DNA from: Tersicoccus phoenicis
GTDB lineage: Bacteria > Actinomycetota > Actinomycetes > Actinomycetales > Micrococcaceae
Assembly: GCF_001968835.1 (NCBI RefSeq)
Contig: NZ_MRDE01000022.1
Coordinates: forward strand, 1-64,000
Reading direction: 5' to 3'
DNA length: 64,000 bases
The stretch's first letter is position 1, and each line of letters starts with the position of its first letter. A program made the position numbers and the translations under genes. The notes below the pieces were generated by a model that worked only from the letters and a program-made list of their open reading frames with translations, ran no database searches and had not been told where the DNA came from. Below, in pieces: positions 43,378-52,919 of the stretch.

Positions 43378-44976
43378 TCAGGCCAGCGACACCAGGTCCT
43401 GGTACGTCTGGTTCCACAGGTCCTCGACGCCGTCGGGCAGCAGGACGACCCGCTCCGGGTTCAGGGCCTGAACCGCGCCCTCGTCGTGGGTGACGAGCAC
43501 CACCGCACCGGCGTAGTTGCGCAGGGCCGCGAGGATCTCCTCCCGGCTGGCCGGATCCAGGTTGTTGGTGGGTTCGTCCAGCAGCAGCACGTTGGCCGAG
43601 GAGGCCACGAGCGTGGCCAGGGCGAGCCGGGTCTTCTCCCCGCCCGAGAGCACCCCGGCGGGCTTGTCGACGTCGTCCCCGGAGAAGAGGAACGAGCCGA
43701 GCACGCCGCGCACCTCGGCATCCTTCAGCTCCGGTGCGGCCGACCGCATGTTCTCCAGCACGGTCCGGTTCACGTCCAGCGTCTCGTGCTCCTGCGCGTA
43801 GTAGCCGAGCTTGAGGCCGTGACCGGGAACGACGTCACCCGTGTCCGCGGCCTCCATGCCGGAGAGCAGACGCAGCAGGGTGGTCTTGCCGGCACCGTTC
43901 AGGCCGAGCACGACGACGCGGGAGCCGCGGTCGATGGCCAGGTCCACGTCGGTGAAGATCTCCAGCGACCCGTAGGACTTGCTCAGCCCGTCCGCCGTCA
44001 GCGGCGTCTTCCCGCACGGCGCGGGCTCCGGGAACCGCAGCGCCGCGACCCGGTCGGCCACCCGGGGCCCCTCGATGCCGGCCAGCAGTTTCTCCGCACG
44101 GCGGGCCATGTTCTGCGCGGCGACCGCCTTGGTGGCCTTGGCCCGCATCTTGTTGGCCTGGTCCATCAGGACCTGCGCCTTCTTCTGCGCGTTGTCCCGT
44201 TCGCGCCGACGGCGCCGCTCGTCGGTCTCCCGCTGCGTCAGGTAGGTCTTCCACCCCATGTTGTAGATGTCGATCTCGGCGCGGTTCGCGTCCAGGTGGA
44301 ACACCTTGTTGACGGTCTGCTCGAGCAGTTCGACGTCGTGGCTGATCACCAGCAGGCCGCCCTGGTGCGCGGACAGGAAGTCCCGCAACCAGACGATCGA
44401 GTCCGCGTCCAGGTGGTTGGTCGGCTCGTCCAGCAGCATGGTGTCCGCCCCGGAGAACAGGATCCGGGCCAGCTCCACCCGGCGCCGCTGACCGCCCGAG
44501 AGGGTGCGCAACGGCTGGGCCAGCACCCGGTCCGGCAACGCCAGGTTCGAGGCGATGGACGCCGCCTCCGCCTCCGCCGCGTACCCGCCACCGGCGAGGA
44601 ACTCCGCCTCGAGCCGGCCGTACCGGGCCATGGCCTTGTCCCGGACGGTGTCCTTCTCGCTCGCCATGTCCGCCTCGGCCGCGCGCATCCGGGAGATCAC
44701 GTCGTCGAGGTTGCGGGCGGAGAGGATCCGGTTCCGGGCCAGCTGATCGGGGTCCCCGGATCGCGGGTCCTGCGGCAGGTAGCCGATCTCACCGGAGCGG
44801 GACACCGTGCCGGCCGCGGGCAGCGCCTGACCGGCGAGCACCTTCGTCAGGGTCGTCTTGCCGGCGCCGTTCCGTCCCACGAGGCCGATCTTGTCGCCGG
44901 CATCGAGCCGGAACGTGACCGACTCCATGAGCAGGCGCGCTCCGGCTCGCAGTTCCAGGTCCTGAACGCTGATCAC
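43378..44976 (-). CDS. ABC-F family ATPase (ribosome-associated type)
   Basis: 532 residues with two ABC domains and no membrane segment. The first has Walker A GLVGRNGAGKTTLTK, signature TLSGGQRRRVELARI and DEPTNHLD. A charged linker (about 230-320, rich in Arg/Lys) follows. The second has VLGLNGAGKTTLLRL, VLSGGEKTRLALATL and DEPTNNLD. ABC-F proteins act on ribosomes in translation control or antibiotic resistance; this one resembles a housekeeping paralogue. GTG 44976 has AGGA eight bases upstream. Its stop is 14 bp from the convergent SURF1 stop. Confidence 0.93.
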   Translation of the reverse strand: MISVQDLELRAGARLLMESVTFRLDAGDKIGLVGRNGAGKTTLTKVLAGQALPAAGTVSRSGEIGYLPQDPRSGDPDQLARNRILSARNLDDVISRMRAAEADMASEKDTVRDKAMARYGRLEAEFLAGGGYAAEAEAASIASNLALPDRVLAQPLRTLSGGQRRRVELARILFSGADTMLLDEPTNHLDADSIVWLRDFLSAHQGGLLVISHDVELLEQTVNKVFHLDANRAEIDIYNMGWKTYLTQRETDERRRRRERDNAQKKAQVLMDQANKMRAKATKAVAAQNMARRAEKLLAGIEGPRVADRVAALRFPEPAPCGKTPLTADGLSKSYGSLEIFTDVDLAIDRGSRVVVLGLNGAGKTTLLRLLSGMEAADTGDVVPGHGLKLGYYAQEHETLDVNRTVLENMRSAAPELKDAEVRGVLGSFLFSGDDVDKPAGVLSGGEKTRLALATLVASSANVLLLDEPTNNLDPASREEILAALRNYAGAVVLVTHDEGAVQALNPERVVLLPDGVEDLWNQTYQDLVSLA

Positions 44977-45085
44977 GGATGAAGTCCTGCCATTTCCCCA
45001 ACTCGACGGTGGCTCGGCACTCGCGCCCACGGGTGTGGCACGATGCCTGAGAGAGCCGATCCATTCTAGCCGCTGGAGTGCTGCC

Positions 45086-45733
45086 ATGCCCGCGACCCGT
45101 GACCGACGTCCCACCCCGGGCACCGGATCCGCGGTACCCGGAACCCGGCCGGGCGGGCGCCGCCGCTGGGACGCCACCGACCTGTCCCTGATCGGCGTGT
45201 TCACCGCCCTGGTCGCCGCGGCGTCGCTCGCACCCGCCGTCCCGCTGGCCGCCGGGGTGCCGATCACCCTGCAGACCCTGGCCGTCATGCTCACCGCGCT
45301 GCTGCTCGGCCCCGCCCGGGCGTTCGCCGCCGTCGGGCTGTACGTGCTGCTCGGCCTGGCCGGGCTGCCGATCCTCGCCGGTTTCCGCGGAGGCCTGGCC
45401 GTGCTCGCCGGACCGTCGGCGGGTTACCTGATCGCGTTCCCGTTCGCCGCCGCCGTGACCGGGGCCCTCGCCGCGCTGGTGCTGCGGCGGCGACGCCCGT
45501 CCCCGGCCGTCCGCGCGGTCGCCCTGTTCGGTGCCGCTCTGGCCGGCAGCCTGCTGGTCGTCCATCCGGCCGGCATCGCCGGCCTGATGGTCAACGCCCG
45601 GCTCGGGCTGCCCACGGCGGTGGCCGCCGACCTCGCCTTCCTTCCCGGGGACGTGCTCAAGTGCGCGGCGGCCGTGGCGGTCGCCCTGACGGTGCACCGG
45701 GCGTTCCCGGGGTTGCTGGGGCCGCGGCGGTGA
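45086..45733 (+). CDS. bioY: BioY, substrate-binding subunit of biotin ECF transporter
   Basis: 215 residues. After a 30-residue basic leader, six hydrophobic segments include AGVPITLQTLAVMLTALLLG, LYVLLGLAGLPILAGFRGG and LAGPSAGYLIAFPFAAAVTG, the classic BioY signatures. ATG 45086 has GGAG seven bases upstream. It binds biotin at the membrane and pairs with BioM and BioN encoded next. Confidence 0.95.
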   Translation: MPATRDRRPTPGTGSAVPGTRPGGRRRWDATDLSLIGVFTALVAAASLAPAVPLAAGVPITLQTLAVMLTALLLGPARAFAAVGLYVLLGLAGLPILAGFRGGLAVLAGPSAGYLIAFPFAAAVTGALAALVLRRRRPSPAVRAVALFGAALAGSLLVVHPAGIAGLMVNARLGLPTAVAADLAFLPGDVLKCAAAVAVALTVHRAFPGLLGPRR

Positions 45734-45782
45734 CCACCCCGACGGGGACGGGTCCGGCGGCCGCCCAGCCGGCACGCCCCCG

Positions 45783-46520
45783 ATGAGCACGATCGCGTTC
45801 GACGCCGCCGCCGTCGAGACCGGGACGGGACAGGTGCTGCTGCACCCGCTGACGTTGACCCTGACGCAGCGGCGGGTCGCGGTGATCGGGGCGAACGGGT
45901 CCGGGAAGTCGACCCTGCTCCGGTTGGTCGACGCCCTGCAGTTGCCCACCGCCGGGCGGGTGCATGTCGACGGCCTGGACACGCGGGCGGAGCCCGCCGC
46001 CATCCGGTCCCGGGTCGGGTTCGTGTTCACCGACCCGGCGGCCCAGTTGATCATGCCGACGCTGCGCGAGGACGTGGCCCTCTCGTTGCGCCGGTCGGTG
46101 CCTCGCCGGGAGCGGGCCGCCCGCGCGGCAGGCGTGCTGGACCGCTTCGGTCTGACCGCCCTGGCGGACCGGAGCGTCTTCGACCTCTCCGCCGGCGAAC
46201 GGCAGCTCGGGGCCCTGGCCGTCGTCCTGGCCGTCGATCCCACGGTCCTCGTCCTCGACGAGCCCTCCACCCTGCTGGACCTGCGCAACACCCTGCTGCT
46301 GCGGCGGACCCTGGCCGACCTGGACCAACAGGTGTTGCTCAGCACGCACGATCTGGATCTGGCCGCCTCCTGCGAGCGCGTCCTGGTGCTGGAGGACGGT
46401 GCCGTGATCGCCGACGACGCCGGGCCGGCCGCCGTCGCCTTCTACCGGCGACGCTGCGCGGAGCAGCTGTCGCCGGGAGCGCCCGGTTCGCCGGGAAGTA
46501 GATCGGGGGGTCCGGGGTGA
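45783..46520 (+). CDS. bioM: BioM, energy-coupling ATPase of biotin transporter
   Basis: 245 residues with Walker A VIGANGSGKSTLLRLVDALQ, Q-loop VGFVFTDPAAQLIMPTL, signature DLSAGERQLGALAVVLAVDP, Walker B VLVLDEPSTLLDL and the H-loop STHDLDLAA. This is the ECF ATPase layout. Its stop overlaps the bioN GTG. Confidence 0.94.
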   Translation: MSTIAFDAAAVETGTGQVLLHPLTLTLTQRRVAVIGANGSGKSTLLRLVDALQLPTAGRVHVDGLDTRAEPAAIRSRVGFVFTDPAAQLIMPTLREDVALSLRRSVPRRERAARAAGVLDRFGLTALADRSVFDLSAGERQLGALAVVLAVDPTVLVLDEPSTLLDLRNTLLLRRTLADLDQQVLLSTHDLDLAASCERVLVLEDGAVIADDAGPAAVAFYRRRCAEQLSPGAPGSPGSRSGGPG

Positions 46521-47152
46521 GCGCGGCCCGGGAACTCGGTGCGTACTGGCCGGGTGACTCCCCCGTCCACCGGGCCCGGCTGCGGGTCAAGGCGGCGGGG
46601 ATGGTGCTGATCTCCGTCGCCGCCTTCCTGGCCCGGGAGCCGGGGCCGGCGCTGGCGTTGCTGTGCGTCGTGCTCGCGGTCGCCGGCGTCTCGACCGTGC
46701 CGGCACCACGGGTGTTCGCCCCGGTCCGGGCCGGCTGGCTGCTGCTCCTGCTCGTCGGCACGTATCAGCTGGTCTCCGGTGCCGGCGGCGCGGCGAGTAT
46801 CGGGCGGGCCGTCACCGTCGTGGCGGTGCTGGTCGCCGCGATGACGGCGGCTCAACTGCTGGTCGCGACCACACCGACCGGCCGCCTGCTGGACGGGGTC
46901 GTGGCCGGGGTCCGACCCCTGCGCCGGCTCGGCGCCGATCCCGACCGGTTCGCGCTCACCACCCTGATCGTGCTGCGGTCCATCACCTGGATCGCCCGGG
47001 CGTTCGACGACGCGCGGGACGCGGCCGTCGCGCGCGGCCTGCAGCGGTCGCTGCGCGCCCGGACGCTGCCGGTGGTGCTGCGTACCGTCGACCATGCCCA
47101 GCGCACCGGTCTGGCGCTGGCTGCCCGCGGCCTGGGCGACCCGGAACCGTAA
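46517..47152 (+). CDS. bioN: BioN, transmembrane (T) component of biotin ECF transporter
   Basis: 211 residues with four to five hydrophobic segments and the coupling-helix region (ALAARGLG near the end, ARDAAVARGLQRSLRAR before it), typical of EcfT/BioN. GTG 46517 overlaps the bioM stop (GTGA). Confidence 0.92.
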   Translation: MSAARELGAYWPGDSPVHRARLRVKAAGMVLISVAAFLAREPGPALALLCVVLAVAGVSTVPAPRVFAPVRAGWLLLLLVGTYQLVSGAGGAASIGRAVTVVAVLVAAMTAAQLLVATTPTGRLLDGVVAGVRPLRRLGADPDRFALTTLIVLRSITWIARAFDDARDAAVARGLQRSLRARTLPVVLRTVDHAQRTGLALAARGLGDPEP

Positions 47153-47172
47153 CGACCCGTGACCCTTCGCCG

Positions 47173-47457
47173 TCAGACGGTGCAGATCGCCGGGCGGCCG
47201 GGGGCGACGGAGACCTCCCGTCGGTCCAGTTCGCGGCGTACCTGCTGCTCCCGGGCCAGGAGTCCGGGGTCGAGCGCCCCGGGGGCGTCCCGGCGGGACT
47301 GGTCGAGCCGGCGCAGCACGATGCCGTGCAGCGTGTACAGCTGGGCCAAGGTCAGGCGCGCCAGGTCATCGGTGTGGTCCACCGGCGCGCCGGTCGAACC
47401 ACCGGAAGGGCGGGCCGGTGAAGCGGGCGAGGGCGTGGCCGTCGATGCGTGGATCAT
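47173..47457 (-). CDS. Small conserved-looking hypothetical protein
   Basis: 94 residues from ATG 47457, with GGAG six bases upstream. A GTG further up is also in frame. Thr/Pro/Ser-rich first 30 residues precede a helical section DLARLTLAQLYTLHGIVLRR and LLAREQQVRRELDRRE. No family recognised. It is convergent with bioN and upstream of nothing in its direction. Confidence 0.5.
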   Translation of the reverse strand: MIHASTATPSPASPARPSGGSTGAPVDHTDDLARLTLAQLYTLHGIVLRRLDQSRRDAPGALDPGLLAREQQVRRELDRREVSVAPGRPAICTV

Positions 47458-47547
47458 GAGTAGCTCCAGACTCACGAACAGGTCGTGGCCAGCTACTTGA
47501 CCGGCTTTCAGGCTAGGCCCCGGCCGCTCCCGGGCGCAAGCGGCAGA

Positions 47548-47889
47548 TCAGATGTTGAACCCGAGGGCGCGCATCTGATCGCGGCCGTCCTCGGTGATCC
47601 GCTCCGGACCCCACGGCGGCATCCAGACCCAGTTCAGCCGCCACTCGTCGACGATGGTGTCCAGCGCCTGGCCCACCTGCTCCTCGAGCACGTCGGTCAG
47701 GGGGCACGCCGCGGTGGTCAGCGTCATGTCGATCAGGAGGGCCCCGTCGTCGGCGTACGTGAGCCCGTACAACAGACCCAGGTCGACGACGTTGACGCCG
47801 AGCTCCGGGTCGATGACGTCCTTCAGCGCCTCCTCGAGGTCCTCGAGGCTCGCCTGCCCCGCGGGGGTGGCTGCTCCGGTCTCGGTCAT
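47548..47889 (-). CDS. sufT: SufT-like MIP18/DUF59 iron-sulfur maturation factor
   Basis: 113 residues with the DUF59 core ALKDVIDPELGVNVVDLGLL, LTTAACPLTDVLEEQV and WMPPWGPERITEDGRDQM, including the conserved Cys. DUF59 proteins assist Fe-S cluster insertion into target proteins. It is the last gene of the suf operon and follows sufC directly. GTG 47898 overlapping the sufC stop is an alternative start. Confidence 0.93.
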   Translation of the reverse strand: MTETGAATPAGQASLEDLEEALKDVIDPELGVNVVDLGLLYGLTYADDGALLIDMTLTTAACPLTDVLEEQVGQALDTIVDEWRLNWVWMPPWGPERITEDGRDQMRALGFNI

Positions 47890-47894
47890 GCCGC

Positions 47895-48656
47895 TCACTT
47901 CCCCGCCGGGGTGAGGAAACGGTCGTAGCCCTCGTCCTCGAGCCGGTCCGCCAGTTCGGCGCCGCCCTCCTCGGCCACCCGGCCGTCGACGAACACGTGC
48001 ACGAAGTCCGGCTTGATGTAGCGCAGGATCCGGGTGTAGTGGGTGATCAGCAGGGTGCCCATGGCGCCGGTCGCCTGCGCCCGGTTGACGCCTTCGGAGA
48101 CGACTTTCAGCGCGTCGACGTCGAGGCCGGAGTCGGTCTCGTCGAGCACGGCGAACCGGGGCTTGAACAGTTCGAGCTGGAGGATCTCGACGCGCTTCTT
48201 CTCGCCGCCGGAGAAGCCCTCGTTGACGTTGCGGTGCGCGAAGTCGGCGTCGATCCGCAACTGGTTCATCGCCTCCCGGACGTCCTTGGTCCAGGTCCGC
48301 AGCGACGGCGCCTCACCGTCGATGGCGGTCTTGGCGGTGCGCAGAAAGTTCGTCATGGTCACGCCGGGCACCTCGACCGGATACTGCATGGCCAGGAACA
48401 GGCCGGCGCGGGCCCGCTCGTCGACGCTCATCGCGAGGACGTCCTCACCGTCGAGGGTGATGCTGCCGCCGTCGACCCGGTACCGCGGGTGCCCGGCGAT
48501 GGTGGAGGCGAGCGTGGACTTGCCCGAGCCGTTCGGGCCCATGATGGCGTGCGTCTCACCGGTCTTCACGGTCAGGTTCACGCCCTTGAGGATCTCCTTG
48601 GTGCCCTGCTCGGTCTCGATGCTGACCTGCAGGTCCCGGATGTCGAGAGTGGACAT
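47895..48656 (-). CDS. sufC: SufC, ATPase of the SUF Fe-S assembly complex
   Basis: 253 residues: Walker A IMGPNGSGKSTLASTIAGH, the SufC-specific LFLAMQYPVEVPGVTMTNFL, signature GFSGGEKKRVEILQL, Walker B FAVLDETDSGLDVDALKVVS and LITHYTRIL. It powers the SufBCD scaffold. ATG 48656 lies 60 bp after the Rieske gene stop. Confidence 0.97.
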   Translation of the reverse strand: MSTLDIRDLQVSIETEQGTKEILKGVNLTVKTGETHAIMGPNGSGKSTLASTIAGHPRYRVDGGSITLDGEDVLAMSVDERARAGLFLAMQYPVEVPGVTMTNFLRTAKTAIDGEAPSLRTWTKDVREAMNQLRIDADFAHRNVNEGFSGGEKKRVEILQLELFKPRFAVLDETDSGLDVDALKVVSEGVNRAQATGAMGTLLITHYTRILRYIKPDFVHVFVDGRVAEEGGAELADRLEDEGYDRFLTPAGK

Positions 48657-48716
48657 GGGGTCTGATATCTCCTTGACTGCGGGGAATGGGATGTCGGGTG
48701 GGCCGAGGCCCGGGTC

Positions 48717-49058
48717 TCAGGTCAGGGGCGCGCCGTTGGTGATGGTGGCGGTGTCGACCCACACCCCGCCGTCCTCGACCGTGAGGGCGAAGACGGGCAC
48801 GGGCTCGTAGGCCGGCAGGCTCAGCGGCTCCCCGGTGCGCAGGTCGAACTGGCTGCCGTGGCCCCAGCACTCGATCGCACACCCCTCGACGTCGCCCTCC
48901 GCCAGGGAGACCTGCCCGTGCGAGCAGGTGTCCCCGAGGGCGTGCAGATCTCCGTCGGAGTCACGGGCGACCGCGACGGGATAGCCGCCGACGAGCACGC
49001 GCACCGCGGAGCCGGGCGCGATGTCCTCGGCTCGGGCGACGAGCTCACCGGCGGGCAT
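48717..49058 (-). CDS. Rieske-type [2Fe-2S] ferredoxin within the suf operon
   Basis: 113 residues with the Rieske ligands C-x-H in DTCSHGQVSLAEG and C-x2-H in CAIECWGHGSQFDLRTG. It is a soluble ferredoxin resembling aromatic-dioxygenase ferredoxins or nitrite-reductase NirD-like proteins, with no membrane anchor. Its ATG overlaps the sufD stop, so it is made with the SUF machinery. It may supply electrons for cluster assembly; that role is inferred from position. Confidence 0.92.
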   Translation of the reverse strand: MPAGELVARAEDIAPGSAVRVLVGGYPVAVARDSDGDLHALGDTCSHGQVSLAEGDVEGCAIECWGHGSQFDLRTGEPLSLPAYEPVPVFALTVEDGGVWVDTATITNGAPLT

Positions 49059-50578
49059 CACAGGTTACCGGCGTTCAGTTCGTCCTCGAGAGCGACCATC
49101 AGCCGCTCCTCGATGTCGGCGACGCCGATCTGCTGGACGATCTCGTTGAGGAAGCCGCGCACCACGAGCCGGCGGGCGATCGCCTCGGGGATGCCGCGCG
49201 CCATCAGGTAGAACAGCTGCTCGTCGTCGAACCGGCCGGTGGCGCTGGCGTGGCCCGCGCCCTCGATCAGGCCGGTCTCGATCTCCAGGTTCGGCACCGA
49301 GTCGGCGCGGGCACCGTCCGTCAGCACGAGGTTGCGGTTCAGTTCGTACGAGTCGGTGCCCTCGGCCTCGGGCCGGATCAGCACGTCGCCGACCCAGACG
49401 GTGTGCGCGTCCTTGCCCTGCAGGGCGCCCTTGTAGGCGACCCTGGACTTGCAGTTCGGCTGCGCGTGGTCGACGAACAGCCGCTGTTCGAGGTGCTGAC
49501 CGGCGTCGGCGAAGTACAGACCGTACAGCTCGACGTCGCCACCGGGCCCGGCGTACCGGGCGGACGGGGTGAGCCGCACCAGGTCGCCGCCGAGGCTGAC
49601 CGCGACGTGCTTGACGTGGGCGTCCCGGCCGACACGGATCTGCTGCGAGCTGACGTGCACGCTGTCGTCGGTCCAGCCCTGCAGGGACACGACGGTCAGG
49701 TCCGCCCCGTCGCCGAGCCGGATCTCCACGTTCTCCGCCAGCGTGGCGGAGCCCGTGTGGTCGAGCACGACGACGGCGCGGGCGTGCCGCTCGGCGTCGA
49801 TGACCAGGTGGGACGCCGCCGGCTCCAGGGAGGAACCGGTGATCCGCACGTGCAGGTAGCCGGTCACCTCGGTCTCGGCGGGCACGGTCAGCACGGCGGC
49901 CTCGGTGAAGGCCCCCCACGCGTTGGCGGAGACCCGGTCCTCCGGGACGCCGGCGATGCCGATGCGGGCATCGTCCCGGCCCACGGTCTCGACCCGGACC
50001 GCGTCGAGACCTCCACCTGTCCCGGTGACGGTCACCGCGGGCGCGGGCCCGGTCAGCTCGGCCTGCTCCAGGCCCCGCAGCCGCGGCAGCGGCGTGAACC
50101 GCCAGTCCTCCTCGCGGCCGTTCAGCTCGGGGAAGTCGGCGACCCGGTAGGAGGTCAGTCGCCCGGCGCGGGAGGAGTCGGGGATGCCGTAGCCGCCCCC
50201 GTGGGAGTGCTTCTTCGCCCCGTGCTGTTCTGTGCCGTGGTCGACAGTGCCGTGGTCGACAGTGCCGTGGTCGACAGTGCCGTGGTCCTCCTCGGCCACC
50301 TCGGCGGCCGTGGTACCGAACGAGGGGTCGGTGCCGCGGTCGGCGGTGCCGTCGACGACGGCCGCCTCGTCCCCGGTGACGGCGGTGCCGTCACCGGCCG
50401 TGGCCGTCTCGACGTCGTCGGCGAGCTTCTCGCCCTCCAGGCTCATGCCCGGGATCGCGACGCGGCGCTCCCCGACCTCGACGCCGTCGACGGTCTCCGT
50501 CGTGGTCTCGACGTCGTCGTGCGGGTCGAGCAACGCGTCGATCGTGTCGGTGCTGTTCAGTGTGTGATTCTCCGCCAT
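49058..50578 (-). CDS. sufD: SufD with an unusual acidic/His-repeat N-terminal extension
   Basis: 506 residues, about 100 more than common SufD. From residue 136 the normal SufD sequence appears (FPELNGREEDWRFTPLPRLR, a beta-helix core, and the C-terminal motif GRFDDEQLFYLMARGIPEAI). Residues 1-95 are acidic. Residues 98-128 contain four VDHGT/EQHGA-type units followed by KKHSHGGG. The extension contains many His and Asp and could bind metal. ATG 50578 is 2 bp after the sufB stop. Confidence 0.93.
   Translation of the reverse strand: MAENHTLNSTDTIDALLDPHDDVETTTETVDGVEVGERRVAIPGMSLEGEKLADDVETATAGDGTAVTGDEAAVVDGTADRGTDPSFGTTAAEVAEEDHGTVDHGTVDHGTVDHGTEQHGAKKHSHGGGYGIPDSSRAGRLTSYRVADFPELNGREEDWRFTPLPRLRGLEQAELTGPAPAVTVTGTGGGLDAVRVETVGRDDARIGIAGVPEDRVSANAWGAFTEAAVLTVPAETEVTGYLHVRITGSSLEPAASHLVIDAERHARAVVVLDHTGSATLAENVEIRLGDGADLTVVSLQGWTDDSVHVSSQQIRVGRDAHVKHVAVSLGGDLVRLTPSARYAGPGGDVELYGLYFADAGQHLEQRLFVDHAQPNCKSRVAYKGALQGKDAHTVWVGDVLIRPEAEGTDSYELNRNLVLTDGARADSVPNLEIETGLIEGAGHASATGRFDDEQLFYLMARGIPEAIARRLVVRGFLNEIVQQIGVADIEERLMVALEDELNAGNL
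50234..50287. repeat. 15-bp tandem repeats in the sufD extension
   Basis: The unit GCCGTGGTCGACAGT is perfect at 50234, 50249 and 50264, with a partial fourth to 50287. It encodes the VDHGT peptide repeats in frame. Confidence 0.9.
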
Positions 50579-50580
50579 CG

Positions 50581-52047
50581 TCAGCCCACGGATCCTTCCA
50601 TCTGCAGTTCGATCAGCCGGTTCAGTTCCAGCGCGTACTCCATCGGCAGCTCCCGCGCGATCGGCTCGATGAACCCGCGCACGATCATCGCCATCGCCTC
50701 GGTCTCCGCCAGGCCGCGGGACATCAGGTAGAACAGCTGCTCCTCGCTGACCTTGGACACCGTCGCCTCGTGGCCGAGGGTGACGTCGTCCTCCCGGATG
50801 TCGATGTACGGGTAGGTGTCGGAGCGGGAGATGGTGTCGACCAGCAGGGCGTCGCAGACCACGGAGTTCTTGCTGTGCTTCGCCCCCTCCCGGACCTGGA
50901 CCAACCCCCGGTAAGCGGCGCGGCCGCCACCCCGGGCCACGGACTTGGAGACGATGGAGCTGGACGTGTTGGGGGCGATGTGCACCATCTTCGACCCGGT
51001 GTCCTGGTGCTGGCCCTCCCCGGCGAACGCGATGGACAGGGTCTCCCCGCGGGCGTGCTCCCCGACCAGGTAGACGGCGGGGTACTTCATGGTGACCTTC
51101 GACCCGATGTTGCCGTCGATCCACTCCATGGTCGCGCCCTCGTGGGCGATGGCCCGCTTGGTGACCAGGTTGTACACGTTGGTCGACCAGTTCTGGATGG
51201 TCGTGTACCGGACGCGGGATCCCTTCTTGCAGATGATCTCGACGACGGCGCTGTGCAGCGAGTCCGACTGGTAGATCGGGGCGGTGCAGCCCTCGATGTA
51301 GTGGACGTAGGAGTCCTCGTCGGCGATGATCAGGGTCCGCTCGAACTGGCCCATGTTCTCGGTGTTGATCCGGAAGTAGGCCTGCAGCGGGATCTCCACG
51401 TGCACGCCCTTGGGCACGTACACGAAGGAACCGCCCGACCACACCGCCGTGTTCAGCGACGCGAACTTGTTGTCACCGGCGGGGATGACGGTGCCGAAGT
51501 ACTCCTCGAAGAACTCGGGGTGTTCCCGCAGCGCCGTGTCGGTGTCCATGAAGATGACGCCCTGCGCCTCCAGGTCCTCGCGGATCTGGTGGTAGACGAC
51601 CTCGGACTCGTACTGCGCGGCGACGCCGGCCACGAGCCGGTTCCGCTCGGCCTCCGGGATGCCGAGTCGCTCGTAGGTGTTGCGGATGTCCTCCGGCAAC
51701 TCCTCCCACGAGCCGGCCTGCTTCTCGGTGGACCGGACGAAGTACTTGATGTTGTCGAAGTCGATGTCCGACAGGTCCGAGCCCCACAGGGGCATCGGCT
51801 TCCGGTCGAAGTACTTCAGACCCTTCAACCGCAGGTCCAGCATCCACTGGGGTTCGTTCTTCTTCCCCGAGATGTCCCGGACGACGTCCTCGTCCACGCC
51901 GCGGCGCGCCGAGGCACCCGCGACGTCGCGGTCGGCCCAGCCGTACTCGTAGGCACCCAGGCCCTTCAACTGCGGGTTCTTCTCGAGCACCTCGGTGATC
52001 GTCGTGTCGTGCTCGCCCGCGCGCTCGCGGGCCATCTGCTCCGTCAT
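50581..52047 (-). CDS. sufB: SufB, Fe-S scaffold protein
   Basis: 488 residues with the SufB core: [59 protein letters not shown] (conserved Cys) and [20 protein letters not shown]. No intein is present, unlike many mycobacterial SufB. ATG 52047 overlaps the sufR stop (ATGA), and GGAGGAAGG lies in the sufR end. Confidence 0.97.
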   Translation of the reverse strand: MTEQMARERAGEHDTTITEVLEKNPQLKGLGAYEYGWADRDVAGASARRGVDEDVVRDISGKKNEPQWMLDLRLKGLKYFDRKPMPLWGSDLSDIDFDNIKYFVRSTEKQAGSWEELPEDIRNTYERLGIPEAERNRLVAGVAAQYESEVVYHQIREDLEAQGVIFMDTDTALREHPEFFEEYFGTVIPAGDNKFASLNTAVWSGGSFVYVPKGVHVEIPLQAYFRINTENMGQFERTLIIADEDSYVHYIEGCTAPIYQSDSLHSAVVEIICKKGSRVRYTTIQNWSTNVYNLVTKRAIAHEGATMEWIDGNIGSKVTMKYPAVYLVGEHARGETLSIAFAGEGQHQDTGSKMVHIAPNTSSSIVSKSVARGGGRAAYRGLVQVREGAKHSKNSVVCDALLVDTISRSDTYPYIDIREDDVTLGHEATVSKVSEEQLFYLMSRGLAETEAMAMIVRGFIEPIARELPMEYALELNRLIELQMEGSVG

Positions 52048-52919
52048 CGAGACCTTCCTCCTCCTGCTTGGTTCTCAATCCTCGTCATCGCCCGTCCGGT
52101 GGGCACGTGGGTGTTGCACAGGTGACCGCCCGCGGCGAGCGTCGACAGGCGGCGCACGTCCACGCGCAGCAGCCCGGCGAACATCTCCGTCTCCCGTTCG
52201 CAGAAGCGCGGGTACTCGGCGGCCAGTTCCTGGATCGGGCAGTGCCCCTGGCACAGCTGCATCACGGTCATGGGCCCGGCGTCGACGGTGGTCGACGACC
52301 CGGCGAAGCCCTCGTCGGCCAGGGCCGCGCCCAGTGCTCGCACCCGGCCGGCGATGTCGTCGCCGGCCGCCTCGACGGCGGGGGCCAACCGGCGCCCGAG
52401 GTCGTCCACGCGGCGGGCGATGAAGTCGTCGACCGCGCGCTGGCCACCGATCCGCTCCAGTTCCCGCAGGGCGATCCGCGCGATGCCGAGGTAGTCGTCC
52501 CCGAGGCTCGCCTGACCGGCGCGGCTGAGCACGAACCGACGCGCCGGCCGCCCGGCCCGCGACCCGGGGTTGCGCACGAGCTTGACCTCGATCAGCCCGT
52601 CGGCGAGCAGCCCGTCGAGGTGCCGGCGCACGGCCGTGGGCGTGTGCCCGAGCCGGTCGGCGAGCTCCACGGCACTGACCGGGCCCAGGTCCAGCACCAT
52701 CCGCAGCACCCGGTCCCGGGTGCGGGACTCCGGCTCCGGCAACCCGGCCGGACCCTGGGTCGAGCGGTGGCCTGAGCGATGGTCCGGGGCCAGCGAACCC
52801 CGCGCGAAGCCCTGAGTGCCGGAGAAACCGCGGCTCGCGCGTGCGGTGTACGGGCGCGCCGACGTGACCGGCGGATCCGCCGGCACCGCGATCACGGGTT
52901 CTGTCTGCACACGTTGCAC
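52044..52919 (-). CDS. sufR: SufR, Fe-S-sensing repressor of the suf operon
   Basis: About 291 residues. An unstructured Arg/Pro/Ser leader precedes a winged helix ([40 protein letters not shown]) and a C-terminal cluster domain with Cys in [19 protein letters not shown] and [10 protein letters not shown]. These ligands hold a [4Fe-4S] cluster in the family. Holo-SufR represses suf. The start is uncertain: GTGs at 52919 and 52910 are both plausible. Confidence 0.88.
   Translation of the reverse strand: MQRVQTEPVIAVPADPPVTSARPYTARASRGFSGTQGFARGSLAPDHRSGHRSTQGPAGLPEPESRTRDRVLRMVLDLGPVSAVELADRLGHTPTAVRRHLDGLLADGLIEVKLVRNPGSRAGRPARRFVLSRAGQASLGDDYLGIARIALRELERIGGQRAVDDFIARRVDDLGRRLAPAVEAAGDDIAGRVRALGAALADEGFAGSSTTVDAGPMTVMQLCQGHCPIQELAAEYPRFCERETEMFAGLLRVDVRRLSTLAAGGHLCNTHVPTGRAMTRIENQAGGGRSR

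Noticed and set aside
50540-50570. TGTCGGTG with 8-bp spacing, resembling a PafBC promoter
   Set aside because: It is on the plus strand inside sufD coding sequence, lacks the leading T and has no downstream gene in that direction.
50581-52047. Intein in SufB, common in mycobacteria
   Set aside because: The reading frame is continuous at normal SufB length without splice-junction motifs.
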